In this document: positions 43,911 through 54,346 of the stretch, piece after piece | How the letters are laid out: the number at the start of each line of letters is the position of its first letter | Numbering within the stretch: the first letter of the stretch is position 1 | From: Streptomyces sp. DH24 | GTDB lineage: Bacteria > Actinomycetota > Actinomycetes > Streptomycetales > Streptomycetaceae | Length of the DNA stretch: 64,000 nucleotides | Direction of reading: 5' to 3' | Assembly: GCF_029813775.1 (NCBI RefSeq) | Contig: NZ_JARVKW010000004.1 | Location: 62,001-126,000 of the forward strand | Notes under the pieces: model-generated | Databases searched by the model: none | The model's input: the letters and a program-made list of their open reading frames with translations, nothing else | Told to the model about the DNA's origin: nothing | Position numbers and translations under genes: made by a program

Positions 43911-45260
43911 ATGGACGCTCATCCCACCGCCCCGGTGCCCCCGCCCGGGTGCCCGGCCCACGGCTCCGGCGCCCGAGTGCCGCTGCACGGCCCGGACTTC
44001 GCGGCCGACCCCCAGGCCTACTACGCCTACCTGCGGCACTACGGTCCCGCCGCGCCCGTGGAGCTCGCGCCGGGTGTGGAGGCCACCCTCGTCACCGACT
44101 ACGCGGCGGCGCTGCAACTCCTGCAGGACTCCGGGTCCTTCCGCAAGGACTCGCGCCGCTGGCGGGCCTTCAACGAGGGCAAGGTCGCCCCCGACAGCCC
44201 GGTCGTGCCGCTGCTGGCGTACCGCAAGAACTGCATGTTCGCCGACGGCGCCGAGCACCTGAGGCTGCGTCAGGCCGTCACCGACAGCATGGCCCGCGTC
44301 GACACGCGCCGCCTGAGCCGGAGCACCGAGCAGGTCTCCGACTACCTGATGGCGCAGTTCTCCGCCCGCGGCTCCGCCGACCTGCTCGGCGACTACGCCA
44401 AGCAGCTCCCGCTGTTCGTGTTCAACGAGCTGTTCGGCTGCCCCGCCGGCATCGGCGACCGCGTGCTGTTCGGCATATCCGGCATGTTCGACGGCGTCAA
44501 CGCAGAGAAGGCCGCCGAGGTGCTGTTCGAGGCCGTCGGCGAACTCGTCGCGCTCAAGCGGGACCGGCCCGGCGACGACGTCACCTCCTGGCTGATGCAG
44601 CACGAGACCCGGCTGACCGACGACGAGATGGTGCACCAGCTCGCGCTGCTGCTCGCCGCCGGCACCGAACCGCTGCGCAACCTCATCGGCAACACCCTGC
44701 ACCGGCTCCTCACCCACGACGCGTACGCCCACAAGGGCGGACTCCTCGACGAGGCCGTCGACGACACCCTGTGGGAGAACCCGCCGATCGCGAACCTCGC
44801 GCCGCACTACCCCGCCACGGACATGGAGTTCGCGGGCCGGCACCTTCAGGCGGGCGACCTGGTCCTCGTCAGTTTCGCCGCCGCCAACACCGGCCCGGCG
44901 CTGTCGGCGGCCCGGGAGGCCGGCAGCAACCGCGCCCACCTGGCGTGGAGCGCGGGCCCGCACGCCTGCCCGTCGAAGGAGCCCGCGCGGCAGATCACCG
45001 TCACCGCCCTGGAGAACCTGCTCACCCGGCTGCCCGACGTGGAACTCGCCGTGCCCGAGGACAGCCTGAGCTGGCGTCCCGGCCCCTTCAACCGCGGACT
45101 GGCCACGCTGCCCGCCCGCTTCACCCCCGTGGAACCCGTCCTGCGGCCCGCCCCCGAGGCCAGGCCCCGGACCACGGAACCCGCCGGCCACGACGCGGAG
45201 GAGCGCAGGGCCGAACGCGGCGGACGCTGGAGCCAGTTCCTCAACTGGCTCACGAGGTGA
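43911..45260 (+). CDS. cvnE: Cytochrome P450 of the conservon, CYP157-like, without ExxR
   Basis: This 449-residue P450 starts at the ATG at 43911. The haem-ligand loop is LAWSAGPHACPSKEP, with Cys near 352. The I-helix reads LLLAAGTEPLRNL, with Pro where the oxygen-activating Thr usually is. The K-helix reads LDEAVDDTLWENPP, so the ExxR motif is replaced by DDTLW. Loss of ExxR is known in the CYP157 family of Streptomyces, whose CYP157C1 has EQSLW, and these P450s sit in conservons. It therefore probably has a signalling-coupled or unusual catalytic role. The C-terminal 50 residues are Arg/Glu/Pro-rich. Confidence 0.88.
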   Translation: MDAHPTAPVPPPGCPAHGSGARVPLHGPDFAADPQAYYAYLRHYGPAAPVELAPGVEATLVTDYAAALQLLQDSGSFRKDSRRWRAFNEGKVAPDSPVVPLLAYRKNCMFADGAEHLRLRQAVTDSMARVDTRRLSRSTEQVSDYLMAQFSARGSADLLGDYAKQLPLFVFNELFGCPAGIGDRVLFGISGMFDGVNAEKAAEVLFEAVGELVALKRDRPGDDVTSWLMQHETRLTDDEMVHQLALLLAAGTEPLRNLIGNTLHRLLTHDAYAHKGGLLDEAVDDTLWENPPIANLAPHYPATDMEFAGRHLQAGDLVLVSFAAANTGPALSAAREAGSNRAHLAWSAGPHACPSKEPARQITVTALENLLTRLPDVELAVPEDSLSWRPGPFNRGLATLPARFTPVEPVLRPAPEARPRTTEPAGHDAEERRAERGGRWSQFLNWLTR

Positions 45261-45364
45261 TTCACACAACACCCGCCAACTCTTCACCAGAGCATGATGG
45301 TTTGGCCTCACGGGTAGTGAGCAACGCGGTACGACCGTGATGCTAACGAGGCAAAGGAGGTGTC

Positions 45365-46570
45365 GTGGACCACATATCCACCGACGCCGCTTTCATGCAC
45401 GACCCCATCGAGTGGGACCGGACACCCGCCCCGACAGGCGGGTGTCTTCTTGCGCCCCGCAAGGTGCCCGACGGGACGCTCGGCGGACTCACGGCAGGTC
45501 AGCTGAGCCGGCTGTGCGACGTCGCGGGCCTGGACCCGGGCGACACGCGCGGCTACGTCGACGCGGTCGTCTCGGCCCTGGGCGGCGTGGCCGGGCGGCC
45601 CCTCGACCTGCCGCCCGCCACCGCCACCTTCCTGTCCGACGACCACACGCCGGTGGAGTACTCGCTGTCCTTCACACCGGGCGAGGCACCCGTGCTGCGC
45701 GTGCTGCTGGATCCCGGCTGCGGCGCAGACAGCCTGGCTCGCGGCGGCCGCGTCGGCCTGGACGCCGTCCGCCGGATGGCCCGCCGCTGGAACTTCTCCA
45801 CCGACCGGCTCGACGAACTGGCCGACCTGTTCCTGCCGCCCGACCCGCACGGCCCGCTGGCCCTGTGGTGCGCGCTGGAGCTGCGACCCGGCGGCACACC
45901 GAAGGTGAAGGTGTACCTCAACCCGGCGGCGCGGGGGGCGAAACGTTCCGCTGAGACCGTGCGGGAGGCGCTGCGCCGGCTCGGCCACCGGCACGCCTTC
46001 GACACCCTCCCCCCGGCCGACCGCTTCCTGTTCTTCGCACTCGACCTGGGCGACTGGGACGAACCCCGGGCGAAGGTCTACCTCGCCCACCAGGACGTGT
46101 CCGCCGGCGACGCCGCCGCACTGTCCCGCACGGCCGACCACGCCCGGCACGCCGAGTTCCGCACGTTCTTCCGCACCGTCACCGGCGTCACGCACGACGG
46201 CCCGGACGGTGACGCGGCACTCTTCCGGCGGCCCTTCCAGTCCTGCCACGCCTTCACCGAGACCGCGAGCGGGCTGCCGAGCGGCTTCACCCTCTACGTC
46301 CCGGTCCGCGACCACGCCCGGCACGACGGGGAGGCCCTGGAACGGGCGGTGACCGTGCTCGAACACCACGGCATGGACCCCGGCCCGCTGATCCGAGCCG
46401 TCCCCGCGGTCACCGGGCGGCGGCTCACCGACGGCGTCGGACTCGTCGCCTACGTGTCGCTCGCCCACCAGCAGGGCAGGCCGCCCCGCGTGACCGTCTA
46501 CGTCTCCGCCGAGGCCTACCGGGTCAGACCGCCCAACCTCCCGGCCCCGCAGCCCGAGGCCGTGCACTGA
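45365..46570 (+). CDS. ABBA-type indole/tryptophan prenyltransferase
   Basis: This 401-residue protein starts at the GTG at 45365, right after a strong AAAGGAGG site. It shows the alternating beta-hairpin pattern of aromatic prenyltransferases (DMATS/CymD type): PVEYSLSFTPGEAPVLRVLLDP, LALWCALELRPGGTPKVKVYLNP, FLFFALDLGDWDEPRAKVYLAH and RPPRVTVYVSAEAYR. The repeated KVY/TVY strands line the dimethylallyl-diphosphate pocket. Streptomyces coelicolor SCO7467, beside the flavin monooxygenase SCO7468, makes 5-dimethylallyl-tryptophan, and the same pair is found here in convergent orientation. The ring position prenylated cannot be read from sequence. It follows the conservon P450 by 104 bp. Confidence 0.85.
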   Translation: MDHISTDAAFMHDPIEWDRTPAPTGGCLLAPRKVPDGTLGGLTAGQLSRLCDVAGLDPGDTRGYVDAVVSALGGVAGRPLDLPPATATFLSDDHTPVEYSLSFTPGEAPVLRVLLDPGCGADSLARGGRVGLDAVRRMARRWNFSTDRLDELADLFLPPDPHGPLALWCALELRPGGTPKVKVYLNPAARGAKRSAETVREALRRLGHRHAFDTLPPADRFLFFALDLGDWDEPRAKVYLAHQDVSAGDAAALSRTADHARHAEFRTFFRTVTGVTHDGPDGDAALFRRPFQSCHAFTETASGLPSGFTLYVPVRDHARHDGEALERAVTVLEHHGMDPGPLIRAVPAVTGRRLTDGVGLVAYVSLAHQQGRPPRVTVYVSAEAYRVRPPNLPAPQPEAVH

Positions 46571-46590
46571 GACGACCGACCCGGCCGGCG

Positions 46591-46624
46591 GAAGCTCCCC
46601 GTGGGCGGACACCCCGGGAGCTTC
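46591..46624. terminator. Terminator between convergent prenyltransferase and monooxygenase genes
   Basis: GAAGCTCCC (46591-46599) pairs with GGGAGCTTC (46616-46624) around a 16-nt loop, 20 bp past the prenyltransferase stop. Probably bidirectional. Confidence 0.65.
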
Positions 46625-46706
46625 GCCCGGCCGACGGGACCGGCCGGTCCCGCCCCGGCTCCGGCACGCGTACGCGTTCCCGCACCCGCGCGGGCCGCCC
46701 CCGCGT

Positions 46707-48005
46707 CTACGCGTCCTGCAACTCCCGCAGCTGCCGCAGATACGTCCCGACATCCACCTGGATCGACGCGCCCTCGGTACGGCCGTAGCGCTGCTCGACG
46801 CCGGTCAGGTACGCGCCGATCTCCTCGCGCATCCCGGCCGCGGACGGCAGCGGGACCTCACCGGCCACGATCCGCGCCACCCACTGCGCCTGCGCCTCGA
46901 CGAGACGGGTGATCGAACCCACGGGCCGGATCAGCCCGACGAAGTACAGACCGGGACGGTCCGGCGACACGATGCGCCGGTACAGCTCCACCGTCCCCCG
47001 CGGGCCCGCCGGGCAGCCCGGCGGCAGGAACGGGAACGCCATCCTGAATCCCGTGCAGTACACGACCGCGTCGGCCTCCTCTGACGTCCCGTCGACGAAC
47101 ACGACGCGACGGCGCTCGAAGGAGGCGACGGCCGGCCTCGGGATCACCGCGCCGTGCCGGATACGGCTGAGGATCTCGTCCGAGATGGTCACGGCCGAGG
47201 AGAAGATGGGGTGGTCGGGCTCGGGCAGCCCGTAGTCGGACAGCCTGCCCCGCGCCACCCGCAGCGCCTCCTCCACGAACTGCCGCTGCTCCGCCAACGA
47301 CATCGCCGTGAACCACGGCGCCTCGGCGATCAGGTCGACCGGCATGCCGTAGAGCTGCTTCGGGATGATGTGCAGCCCCCGGCGGACGGAGAGCAGCGTC
47401 CGCGCCGCGTGCCGGGAGAGGTCCGCGGCGATGTCGACGGCGGACGCGCCGAGGCCCACGACGACCACGCGCCTGCCCGTGAAGTCCTCGCCGGTGCGGT
47501 AGTCCATCGAGTGGAGAATCGTTCCCGCGAACGTGTCGGCACCCGGCGGCAGCGGATCCGGCATCGCCGGCTCCGTGTTGTGCCCCGAGGCGACGACCAC
47601 CCGGTCGAAACGCCGCGCCGACTCAACGCCCCGAGCGTCCCGGCTGACCACCGTCCACGCCCCGTCGGCCTCCTGCCGCACCGACCGCACCTCGGTGCGC
47701 AGCTCGATCCGGGACAGCAGCCCCGCCCACTTCGCGAAGGACCGCAGATACGCGGCCACGTCACTGTGGCTGGGATACAGGGGCAGTTCGGACGGCATCG
47801 GGAAGTCCGCGAAACCCGTGAGCTGCTTGGCGCTGTTGAGATGCAGCGCCCGGTAGGCCGGACCGCGCTCGCCGGCCCCCGGCTGACGCCAGATGCCGCC
47901 GACGTCCGGTGCCTTCTCCAGACAGACGAAGTCGATCCCCCTGGCGTCGAGCGCGTGCGCCGTCGCCAGTCCCGACAGGCCTGCACCGATCACACACACT
48001 CGCAC
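46707..48005 (-). CDS. Flavin-containing monooxygenase, probable aldoxime-forming
   Basis: The GTG at 48005 has GGGAG 5 nt upstream and puts the FAD-binding motif at the very N-terminus ([16 protein letters not shown]), giving 432 residues. The class B monooxygenase fingerprint [11 protein letters not shown] (FxGxxxHxxxY) and the NADPH motif [12 protein letters not shown] are both present. SCO7468, the homologue paired with a tryptophan prenyltransferase, N-oxidises 5-dimethylallyl-tryptophan to the indole-3-acetaldoxime, which is then dehydrated to the nitrile (Ozaki and co-workers 2013). The same reaction on the neighbour's product is the best guess here. It converges on the prenyltransferase gene with a shared terminator. 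Confidence 0.85.
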   Translation of the reverse strand: MRVCVIGAGLSGLATAHALDARGIDFVCLEKAPDVGGIWRQPGAGERGPAYRALHLNSAKQLTGFADFPMPSELPLYPSHSDVAAYLRSFAKWAGLLSRIELRTEVRSVRQEADGAWTVVSRDARGVESARRFDRVVVASGHNTEPAMPDPLPPGADTFAGTILHSMDYRTGEDFTGRRVVVVGLGASAVDIAADLSRHAARTLLSVRRGLHIIPKQLYGMPVDLIAEAPWFTAMSLAEQRQFVEEALRVARGRLSDYGLPEPDHPIFSSAVTISDEILSRIRHGAVIPRPAVASFERRRVVFVDGTSEEADAVVYCTGFRMAFPFLPPGCPAGPRGTVELYRRIVSPDRPGLYFVGLIRPVGSITRLVEAQAQWVARIVAGEVPLPSAAGMREEIGAYLTGVEQRYGRTEGASIQVDVGTYLRQLRELQDA

Positions 48006-48303
48006 GGATACTCCCACAAGACCGACACCATCCTCTCGAACGTGCATTGCCTGCCCGTACGGCTCCCGCCTCACACCAGCACCCGCGTCCGACGGGGCGT
48101 GTCGGTTCTCACACGGCCCCGGGAGACGGGCGGCGTTGCGAACAGACCGTTGTGAAACTCCCTGCTCCGTACCGGGGTTGGGGAGCGCCGGAAAAGCCGG
48201 TGCGCTCCCGGGTCGGGCCTCCCTACACTCACCGCACAGCACGCCGCCCACCGAACCGGCGGCGCGTCGTCGTGCCGAGTGTCTTCAACGAGGGGAGAGA
48301 GCC
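48006..48303. other. Intergenic region between monooxygenase and EF-G paralogue leader
   Basis: No gene is supported in these 298 bp. TACACT at 48224-48229 is a plausible -10 box for the rightward leader ORF and EF-G paralogue; no clear -35 is seen. The monooxygenase promoter should lie near 48020-48100 on the other strand, but no box stands out. Confidence 0.35.
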
Positions 48304-48420
48304 GTGCGTGACCGCACCGCCGGCGTCGCTCCCCGCTCCCGGTACGAGGTGATCCTGGTGTCTCCCACCGCCCGGTGCCCGCTGCGCGCCCGGCACCGGA
48401 CGGCCGTGACCCACGCCTGA
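48304..48420 (+). CDS. Leader peptide upstream of the EF-G paralogue
   Basis: This 38-residue reading frame starts at a GTG at 48304 with GGGGAGAGAG just upstream and stops with TGA at 48420, 150 bp before the EF-G paralogue. The peptide ends in an Arg/His-rich run (TARCPLRARHRTAVTHA). It is followed at once by competing hairpins. Short translated leaders with alternative stem-loops control ribosome-protection and other resistance genes by stalling or attenuation. No matching protein is known to me. Confidence 0.5.
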   Translation: MRDRTAGVAPRSRYEVILVSPTARCPLRARHRTAVTHA

Positions 48421-48437
48421 ACGACCCCCGGCGAAGC

Positions 48438-48475
48438 GCCCGTCGGCGATCCACCACCGACGGCACACCCGTCGG
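48438..48475 (+). promoter_or_regulatory. Mutually exclusive hairpins, candidate attenuator
   Basis: Segment 1 CCGTCGG (48440-48446) can pair with segment 2 CCGACGG (48457-48463), and segment 2 can instead pair with segment 3 CCGTCGG (48469-48475). The two stems are exclusive, as in classical attenuators. They start 20 nt past the leader-peptide stop, so ribosome progress on the leader could decide which forms. A further GGCGG/CCGCC pair lies just downstream. Confidence 0.5.
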
Positions 48476-48570
48476 CGGCAGGTGCGCCCGCCACAGCACC
48501 GCCGGGTTCGCTCTCTCACGGCAATCGCGCCGCCCCAGTCAGTCAGGAACACCCCGAAAGGCCAAGGGCC

Positions 48571-50634
48571 GTGCGCACCAACCGCAACCCTCTCGCCGTC
48601 GTCCGCAACCTCGGCATCCTCGCCCACGTCGACGCCGGCAAGACCACCGTCACCGAACGGATCCTGTATGCGACAGGCACCACACACAAACGCGGCGAGG
48701 TCCACGACGGCACCACCGTCACCGACTTCGACCCGCAGGAACGCGACCGCGGCATCACCATCTTCGCCGCGGCCGTGAGCTGCGCCTGGAACGGGCACCG
48801 CGTCAACCTCATCGACACACCCGGCCACGTCGACTTCGCCGACGAGGTGGAGCGCTCCCTGCGCGTCCTCGACGGGGCGGTCGCCGTGTTCGACGCCGTC
48901 GCCGGCGTGGAACCGCAGAGCGAGTCCGTGTGGCGCCAGGCCGACCGGCACGGCGTCCCGCGCATCGCCTTCGTCAACAAACTCGACCGGGCCGGGGCCG
49001 ACCTGGACGCGGCCGTGGCGTCGATCCGGGAACGCCTGCACCCGGCGCCGCTCGTCGTCCAGCTGCCGATCGGCGCGGAGGACACCTTCACCGGCGTCGT
49101 CGACCTCGTGCGCATGCGGGCGCTGACGTGGACCGGCGACACCGCCGAGGAGGGGCCGGTGCCGGACGGTCTGCGGACGGAGGCGGACCGGCGGCGCAGG
49201 CTGCTGGAGGAGGCGGTGGCGGAACGCCACCCGGCCGCCCTTGAGGAGTTCTGCGACCGGGAAACCCTCTCCGCGGACACCCTCACCACGGCACTGCGCG
49301 ACCTGACCCGCAGCGGGGACGGCGTCGTGGTGCTGTGCGGCTCGGCATACCGCAACCGCGGCATCGAGCCACTGCTCGACGCGGTCGTGGACTATCTGCC
49401 CTCGCCCCTCGACGTGCCGCCTGTACACGGTATGCAGGATGGTGTCGAGCGCAGTCGGTCGGCCGACCCCGCCGAACCGCTCGCCGCCCTGGCGTTCAAG
49501 GTCAGCGCCACACCGACCGGCCGGCTGACCTTCGTACGGATCTACTCGGGAACCATCGGGAAGGGGGACACCGTGTGGGACGCCACCGAGCACCGCACCG
49601 AGCGGATCGGCCGCATCCTGCGCGTCATGGCCGACCGGCACGCCCCGCTGGAACAGGCGGTGGCCGGAGACATCGTGGCCGTGGTCGGCCTGAAGTCCGC
49701 CCGCGCCGGCACGACCCTGTGCGCGCGGCAAGCACCGCTTGTCCTCGAACCGCCCGGCACCGCCGAACCCGTCGTCTCGGTGGCCGTCGAGGCACGCAGG
49801 TCCGTCGACACCGACCGCCTGGCCACCGCGCTCGCACGGCTCGCCGAGGAGGACCCCTCACTGGTCGTGCGGACCGACGCGGAGACCGGGCAGACGGTCC
49901 TGTCGGGCATGGGCGAACTGCACCTGGAAGTCGCGGTCGAGCGGATCCGGCGCGACCACGGCATCGAGACCGGCGTCGGCAGACCGCGCGTCGCCCACCG
50001 CGAGACGGTCGTCCGGGGCGTGTCCGGCGCGGTCTTCCGGCACGTCAAACAGGACGGCGGGGCGGGACAGTTCGCCCACGTCGTCCTGGACGTCGAGCCG
50101 CTGTCGCCCGAACCGGGCGCCACCGGCTTCGAGTTCCGTTCCACGGTCGTCGGCGGCCGGGTGCCGCAGGAGTACGTCCGGGCCGTCGAGGCCGGCTGCC
50201 GTGACGCCCTCGCCGAAGGGCCGGCCGGCGGTCACCCGGTGACCGGGCTGCGCGTCACGCTCACCGACGGGGCGACCCATGTGAAGGACTCGTCGGAAAC
50301 GGCGTTCCGCACGGCGGGCCGCCTCGGACTCCGCGACGCCCTGCGGGCCTGCGCCGTGGTCCTGCTGGAACCGGTCGCCGACGTCACGGTGACCGTACCC
50401 GAGGACGCGGTCGGCGCCGCGCTCGGCGACCTCGCGGCCCGGCGCGGCCGGGTCACGGGCTCGGTCACCCGGGCGGGCGCGGCGGTGGTCACGGCCACCG
50501 TGCCGCTGGCCGAACTCTTCGGCTACGCGACCCGGTTGCGCAGCCGGACCCAGGGCCGCGGCACCTTCACGGCCCGGCCCACCGGCTACGCCCCGGCACC
50601 GGCCGCCACCGCGGACGCGGCGGCCGGCCGGTGA
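48571..50634 (+). CDS. EF-G paralogue (EF-G2/ribosome-protection-like translational GTPase)
   Basis: This 687-residue translational GTPase starts at a GTG. The G domain is intact: [26 protein letters not shown] and VNKLDRAG. Domains II to V follow in EF-G order. Domain IV keeps the EF-G pattern [18 protein letters not shown] and the end [17 protein letters not shown], rather than the TetM/OtrA version, so it is closer to a second EF-G (FusA2/FusB-like) than to a true tetracycline-resistance protein. It is slightly short for a canonical EF-G and stands alone, not in the rps/tuf operon. The preceding leader ORF and hairpins suggest induction by translation stress. It could act in ribosome rescue, recycling or antibiotic protection. 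Confidence 0.8.
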   Translation: MRTNRNPLAVVRNLGILAHVDAGKTTVTERILYATGTTHKRGEVHDGTTVTDFDPQERDRGITIFAAAVSCAWNGHRVNLIDTPGHVDFADEVERSLRVLDGAVAVFDAVAGVEPQSESVWRQADRHGVPRIAFVNKLDRAGADLDAAVASIRERLHPAPLVVQLPIGAEDTFTGVVDLVRMRALTWTGDTAEEGPVPDGLRTEADRRRRLLEEAVAERHPAALEEFCDRETLSADTLTTALRDLTRSGDGVVVLCGSAYRNRGIEPLLDAVVDYLPSPLDVPPVHGMQDGVERSRSADPAEPLAALAFKVSATPTGRLTFVRIYSGTIGKGDTVWDATEHRTERIGRILRVMADRHAPLEQAVAGDIVAVVGLKSARAGTTLCARQAPLVLEPPGTAEPVVSVAVEARRSVDTDRLATALARLAEEDPSLVVRTDAETGQTVLSGMGELHLEVAVERIRRDHGIETGVGRPRVAHRETVVRGVSGAVFRHVKQDGGAGQFAHVVLDVEPLSPEPGATGFEFRSTVVGGRVPQEYVRAVEAGCRDALAEGPAGGHPVTGLRVTLTDGATHVKDSSETAFRTAGRLGLRDALRACAVVLLEPVADVTVTVPEDAVGAALGDLAARRGRVTGSVTRAGAAVVTATVPLAELFGYATRLRSRTQGRGTFTARPTGYAPAPAATADAAAGR

Positions 50635-50636
50635 CG

Positions 50637-50676
50637 AACGGTCGGCGCCATCCCTGACATGATGGCGCCGACCGTT
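50637..50676 (+). terminator. Terminator of the EF-G paralogue gene
   Basis: A perfect 15-bp stem pairs AACGGTCGGCGCCAT (50637-50651) with ATGGCGCCGACCGTT (50662-50676), starting 2 nt after the stop codon. Confidence 0.8.
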
Positions 50677-50681
50677 CACAG

Positions 50682-50714
50682 GATGGCGGCGACTGTATGC
50701 AGCATGCCGCCATC
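50682..50714. terminator. Second stem-loop in tandem
   Basis: GATGGCGGC (50682-50690) pairs with GCCGCCATC (50706-50714). It reads like a partly related copy of the hairpin just before it (ATGGCG core). The following 190 bp contain degenerate CGACCGTC-like repeats and no gene; the leftward GH55 gene ends at 50908. Confidence 0.55.
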
Positions 50715-50907
50715 TGCCGACCGGCGCCTGCCGCCCGCCGACAAGCGACCGTCACCGTCGACCGACCGTCGCCAGACGACCGGCCGTCGACCGTCCCCCG
50801 TCGACCGACGACTGCCGCCCGAACACAGGCGCCCGCCGCCCGGACAGGCAACCGCCGCCCACCCACCAGGCGCCCCCTGCCCGCACCCGAGCAGGAGCCG
50901 CCTCGTC

Positions 50908-52701
<1,794 letters not shown>

Positions 52702-52745
52702 CGTGGCGGCTCTCCTGGTTCAGGAAGTGAACGTGGTGGGGGGTT

Positions 52746-52759
52746 TGGGAGCGCTCTCT
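52746..52759. promoter_or_regulatory. CebR-like LacI-family operator
   Basis: TGGGAGCGCTCTCT matches 12 of 14 positions of the CebR box TGGGAGCGCTCCCA, the palindrome bound by the cellobiose-responsive LacI-type repressor of Streptomyces. It lies in the probable promoter or leader of the GH55 gene and in the shared region with the divergent importer operon. No regulator gene is in the window. Confidence 0.65.
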
Positions 52760-52766
52760 CGGCGTG

Positions 52767-52790
52767 CATGCTTCATCCGCGAGAAGCATG
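52767..52790. promoter_or_regulatory. Inverted repeat, possible second operator
   Basis: CATGCTTC (52767-52774) and GAAGCATG (52783-52790) form an 8-bp inverted repeat with an 8-bp spacer, 8 bp from the CebR-like box. It could be a second regulator's site or a hairpin. Confidence 0.4.
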
Positions 52791-52889
52791 AGTCAAGGGG
52801 TGCGACCGATTCCGGTGTGCTCGGGGCGCCCCTTCGGGCCGTGGTCCGGCGTCGCTCGGAAAGCGGCGTGCCGATCCGTGCCGGAAGTC

Positions 52890-52918
52890 TTGACGGGCGG
52901 CACCGACGCGGATTAACT
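52890..52918 (+). promoter_or_regulatory. Candidate promoter of the sugar importer operon
   Basis: TTGACG (52890-52895) and TTAACT (52913-52918) are 17 bp apart, a standard spacing, and lie 112 bp before the binding-protein start. The following AT-rich CCTAAATTAAG patch may be part of an operator. Confidence 0.45.
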
Positions 52919-53029
52919 CACGTCCTAAATTAAGCCATGAGGGCTTCGGGACTCGAACGGGCAGGTCGCCGTTCGCGGTGTCCACCCGCAGCCCCGTGAC
53001 TCGCACTCCCGGAAAGGGACACCGGAGCC

Positions 53030-54346
53030 ATGCGCAGTATCCGAGCCGCGGCCACAGGCGCCGTCATCCTGTCTCTCGCCCTCGCCGTCTCGGCCTGCGG
53101 CGGCGGTTCGCCGACCGGCGGCGGATCAGAGGACTCGCCGAAGGAACTCACGTACTGGGCCTCCAACCAGGGCGCCGGCATCGAGGTCGACAAGAAGGTC
53201 CTCCGGCCCGAACTCGACAAGTTCGAGAAGCAGACCGGCATCAAGGTCAAGCTGGAGGTCGTGCCCTGGTCCGACCTGCTGAACCGGATCCTCACCGCCA
53301 CCACCTCCGGACAGGGCCCCGACGTCCTCAACATCGGCAACACCTGGAGCGCCTCCCTGCAGTCCACCGGCGCCCTGCTGCCCTGGGACGCGAAGAACTT
53401 CGACAGGATCGGCGGCAGGGACCGCTTCGTCGACTCCGCGCTCGGCTCCACCGGCGCCGAGGGCAAGGACCCGGCGGCGGTCCCGCTGTACTCGATGGCG
53501 TACGCGCTCTACTACAACAAGAAGATGTTCGCCGACGTCGGCATCACCAAGCCGCCGGCCACCTGGGACGAGCTGGTCGAGGCCGGCAAGAAGGTCTCCA
53601 AGGACGGCAAGTGGGGCCTGGGCGCCGAGGGTTCGAACCCGGCGGAGAACATCCACCACGTCTTCGTCTTCGCCAAGCAGCACGGCGCCGACTTCTTCAC
53701 CGCCGACGGCAGGGCCGACTTCACCAACGACGGCGCCGTCAAGGCCGTCAAGCAGTACGTCGACCTGATGGCCAAGGACAAGGTCATCGCGCCGGGCAAC
53801 GCCGAGTACGCGCAGAACCAGTCCGTCAGCGACTTCGCCAAGGGCAAGACCGCGATGCTGCTGTGGCAGTCCGCGTCCGCCAACCTCAAGTCGCAGGGCA
53901 TGAGCGAGGAGGACTACGGCATCGCACCGGTGCCCGTGCAGTCCGGCGCCCCCGGATCCGGCACCAACGTCAACTCGATGGTCGCCGGCATCAACCTGGC
54001 CGTCTTCAAGAACACCGACAACCTCGACGGCGCCACCGAGTTCGTGAAGTTCATGACCAGCGACGCGGAACAGAAAATCCTGAACACTGCATACAGTTCC
54101 ATTCCGCCGGTCAGGAACGCGCAGTCCGACCCCGCCTTCAACACCCCGGCCACGGCCGTCCTGAAGGAGACCCTCGCCAAGAGCGCGGTCGCCCTGCCGC
54201 AGGTGCCCGACGAGTCCCAGTTCGAGACGGCCGTCGGCACCGCCGTCAAGGAGCTGTTCGCCGACGCCGCCGCCGGACGCTCCGTGACCACCGCGTCGGT
54301 GAAGGCGAAGCTCGAGAAGGCCCAGCAGCAGATGCCGAAGAAGTGA
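53030..54346 (+). CDS. Sugar ABC transporter binding lipoprotein (CUT1)
   Basis: This 438-residue family 1 solute-binding protein has a lipoprotein signal ending in LAVSAC (Cys at about 23). The motif GQGPDVLNIGNTWSASLQ and the later EFVKFMTSDAEQKILNT are typical of CUT1 sugar-binding proteins. It is the first gene of an importer operon with two permeases and a GH1 enzyme. Gene context points to laminaribiose, gentiobiose or a short beta-glucan as ligand. There is no ATPase gene; in Streptomyces MsiK energises such importers. Confidence 0.85.
   Translation: MRSIRAAATGAVILSLALAVSACGGGSPTGGGSEDSPKELTYWASNQGAGIEVDKKVLRPELDKFEKQTGIKVKLEVVPWSDLLNRILTATTSGQGPDVLNIGNTWSASLQSTGALLPWDAKNFDRIGGRDRFVDSALGSTGAEGKDPAAVPLYSMAYALYYNKKMFADVGITKPPATWDELVEAGKKVSKDGKWGLGAEGSNPAENIHHVFVFAKQHGADFFTADGRADFTNDGAVKAVKQYVDLMAKDKVIAPGNAEYAQNQSVSDFAKGKTAMLLWQSASANLKSQGMSEEDYGIAPVPVQSGAPGSGTNVNSMVAGINLAVFKNTDNLDGATEFVKFMTSDAEQKILNTAYSSIPPVRNAQSDPAFNTPATAVLKETLAKSAVALPQVPDESQFETAVGTAVKELFADAAAGRSVTTASVKAKLEKAQQQMPKK

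Noticed and set aside
48571..50634. Calling the GTPase a TetM/OtrA tetracycline-resistance protein
   Set aside because: Domain IV and the C-terminus keep EF-G signatures ([16 protein letters not shown]) instead of the ribosome-protection type, so EF-G paralogue is the safer name.
50715..50907. Degenerate CGACCGTC repeats
   Set aside because: Units are too irregular and GC-biased to separate from background; no regular period.
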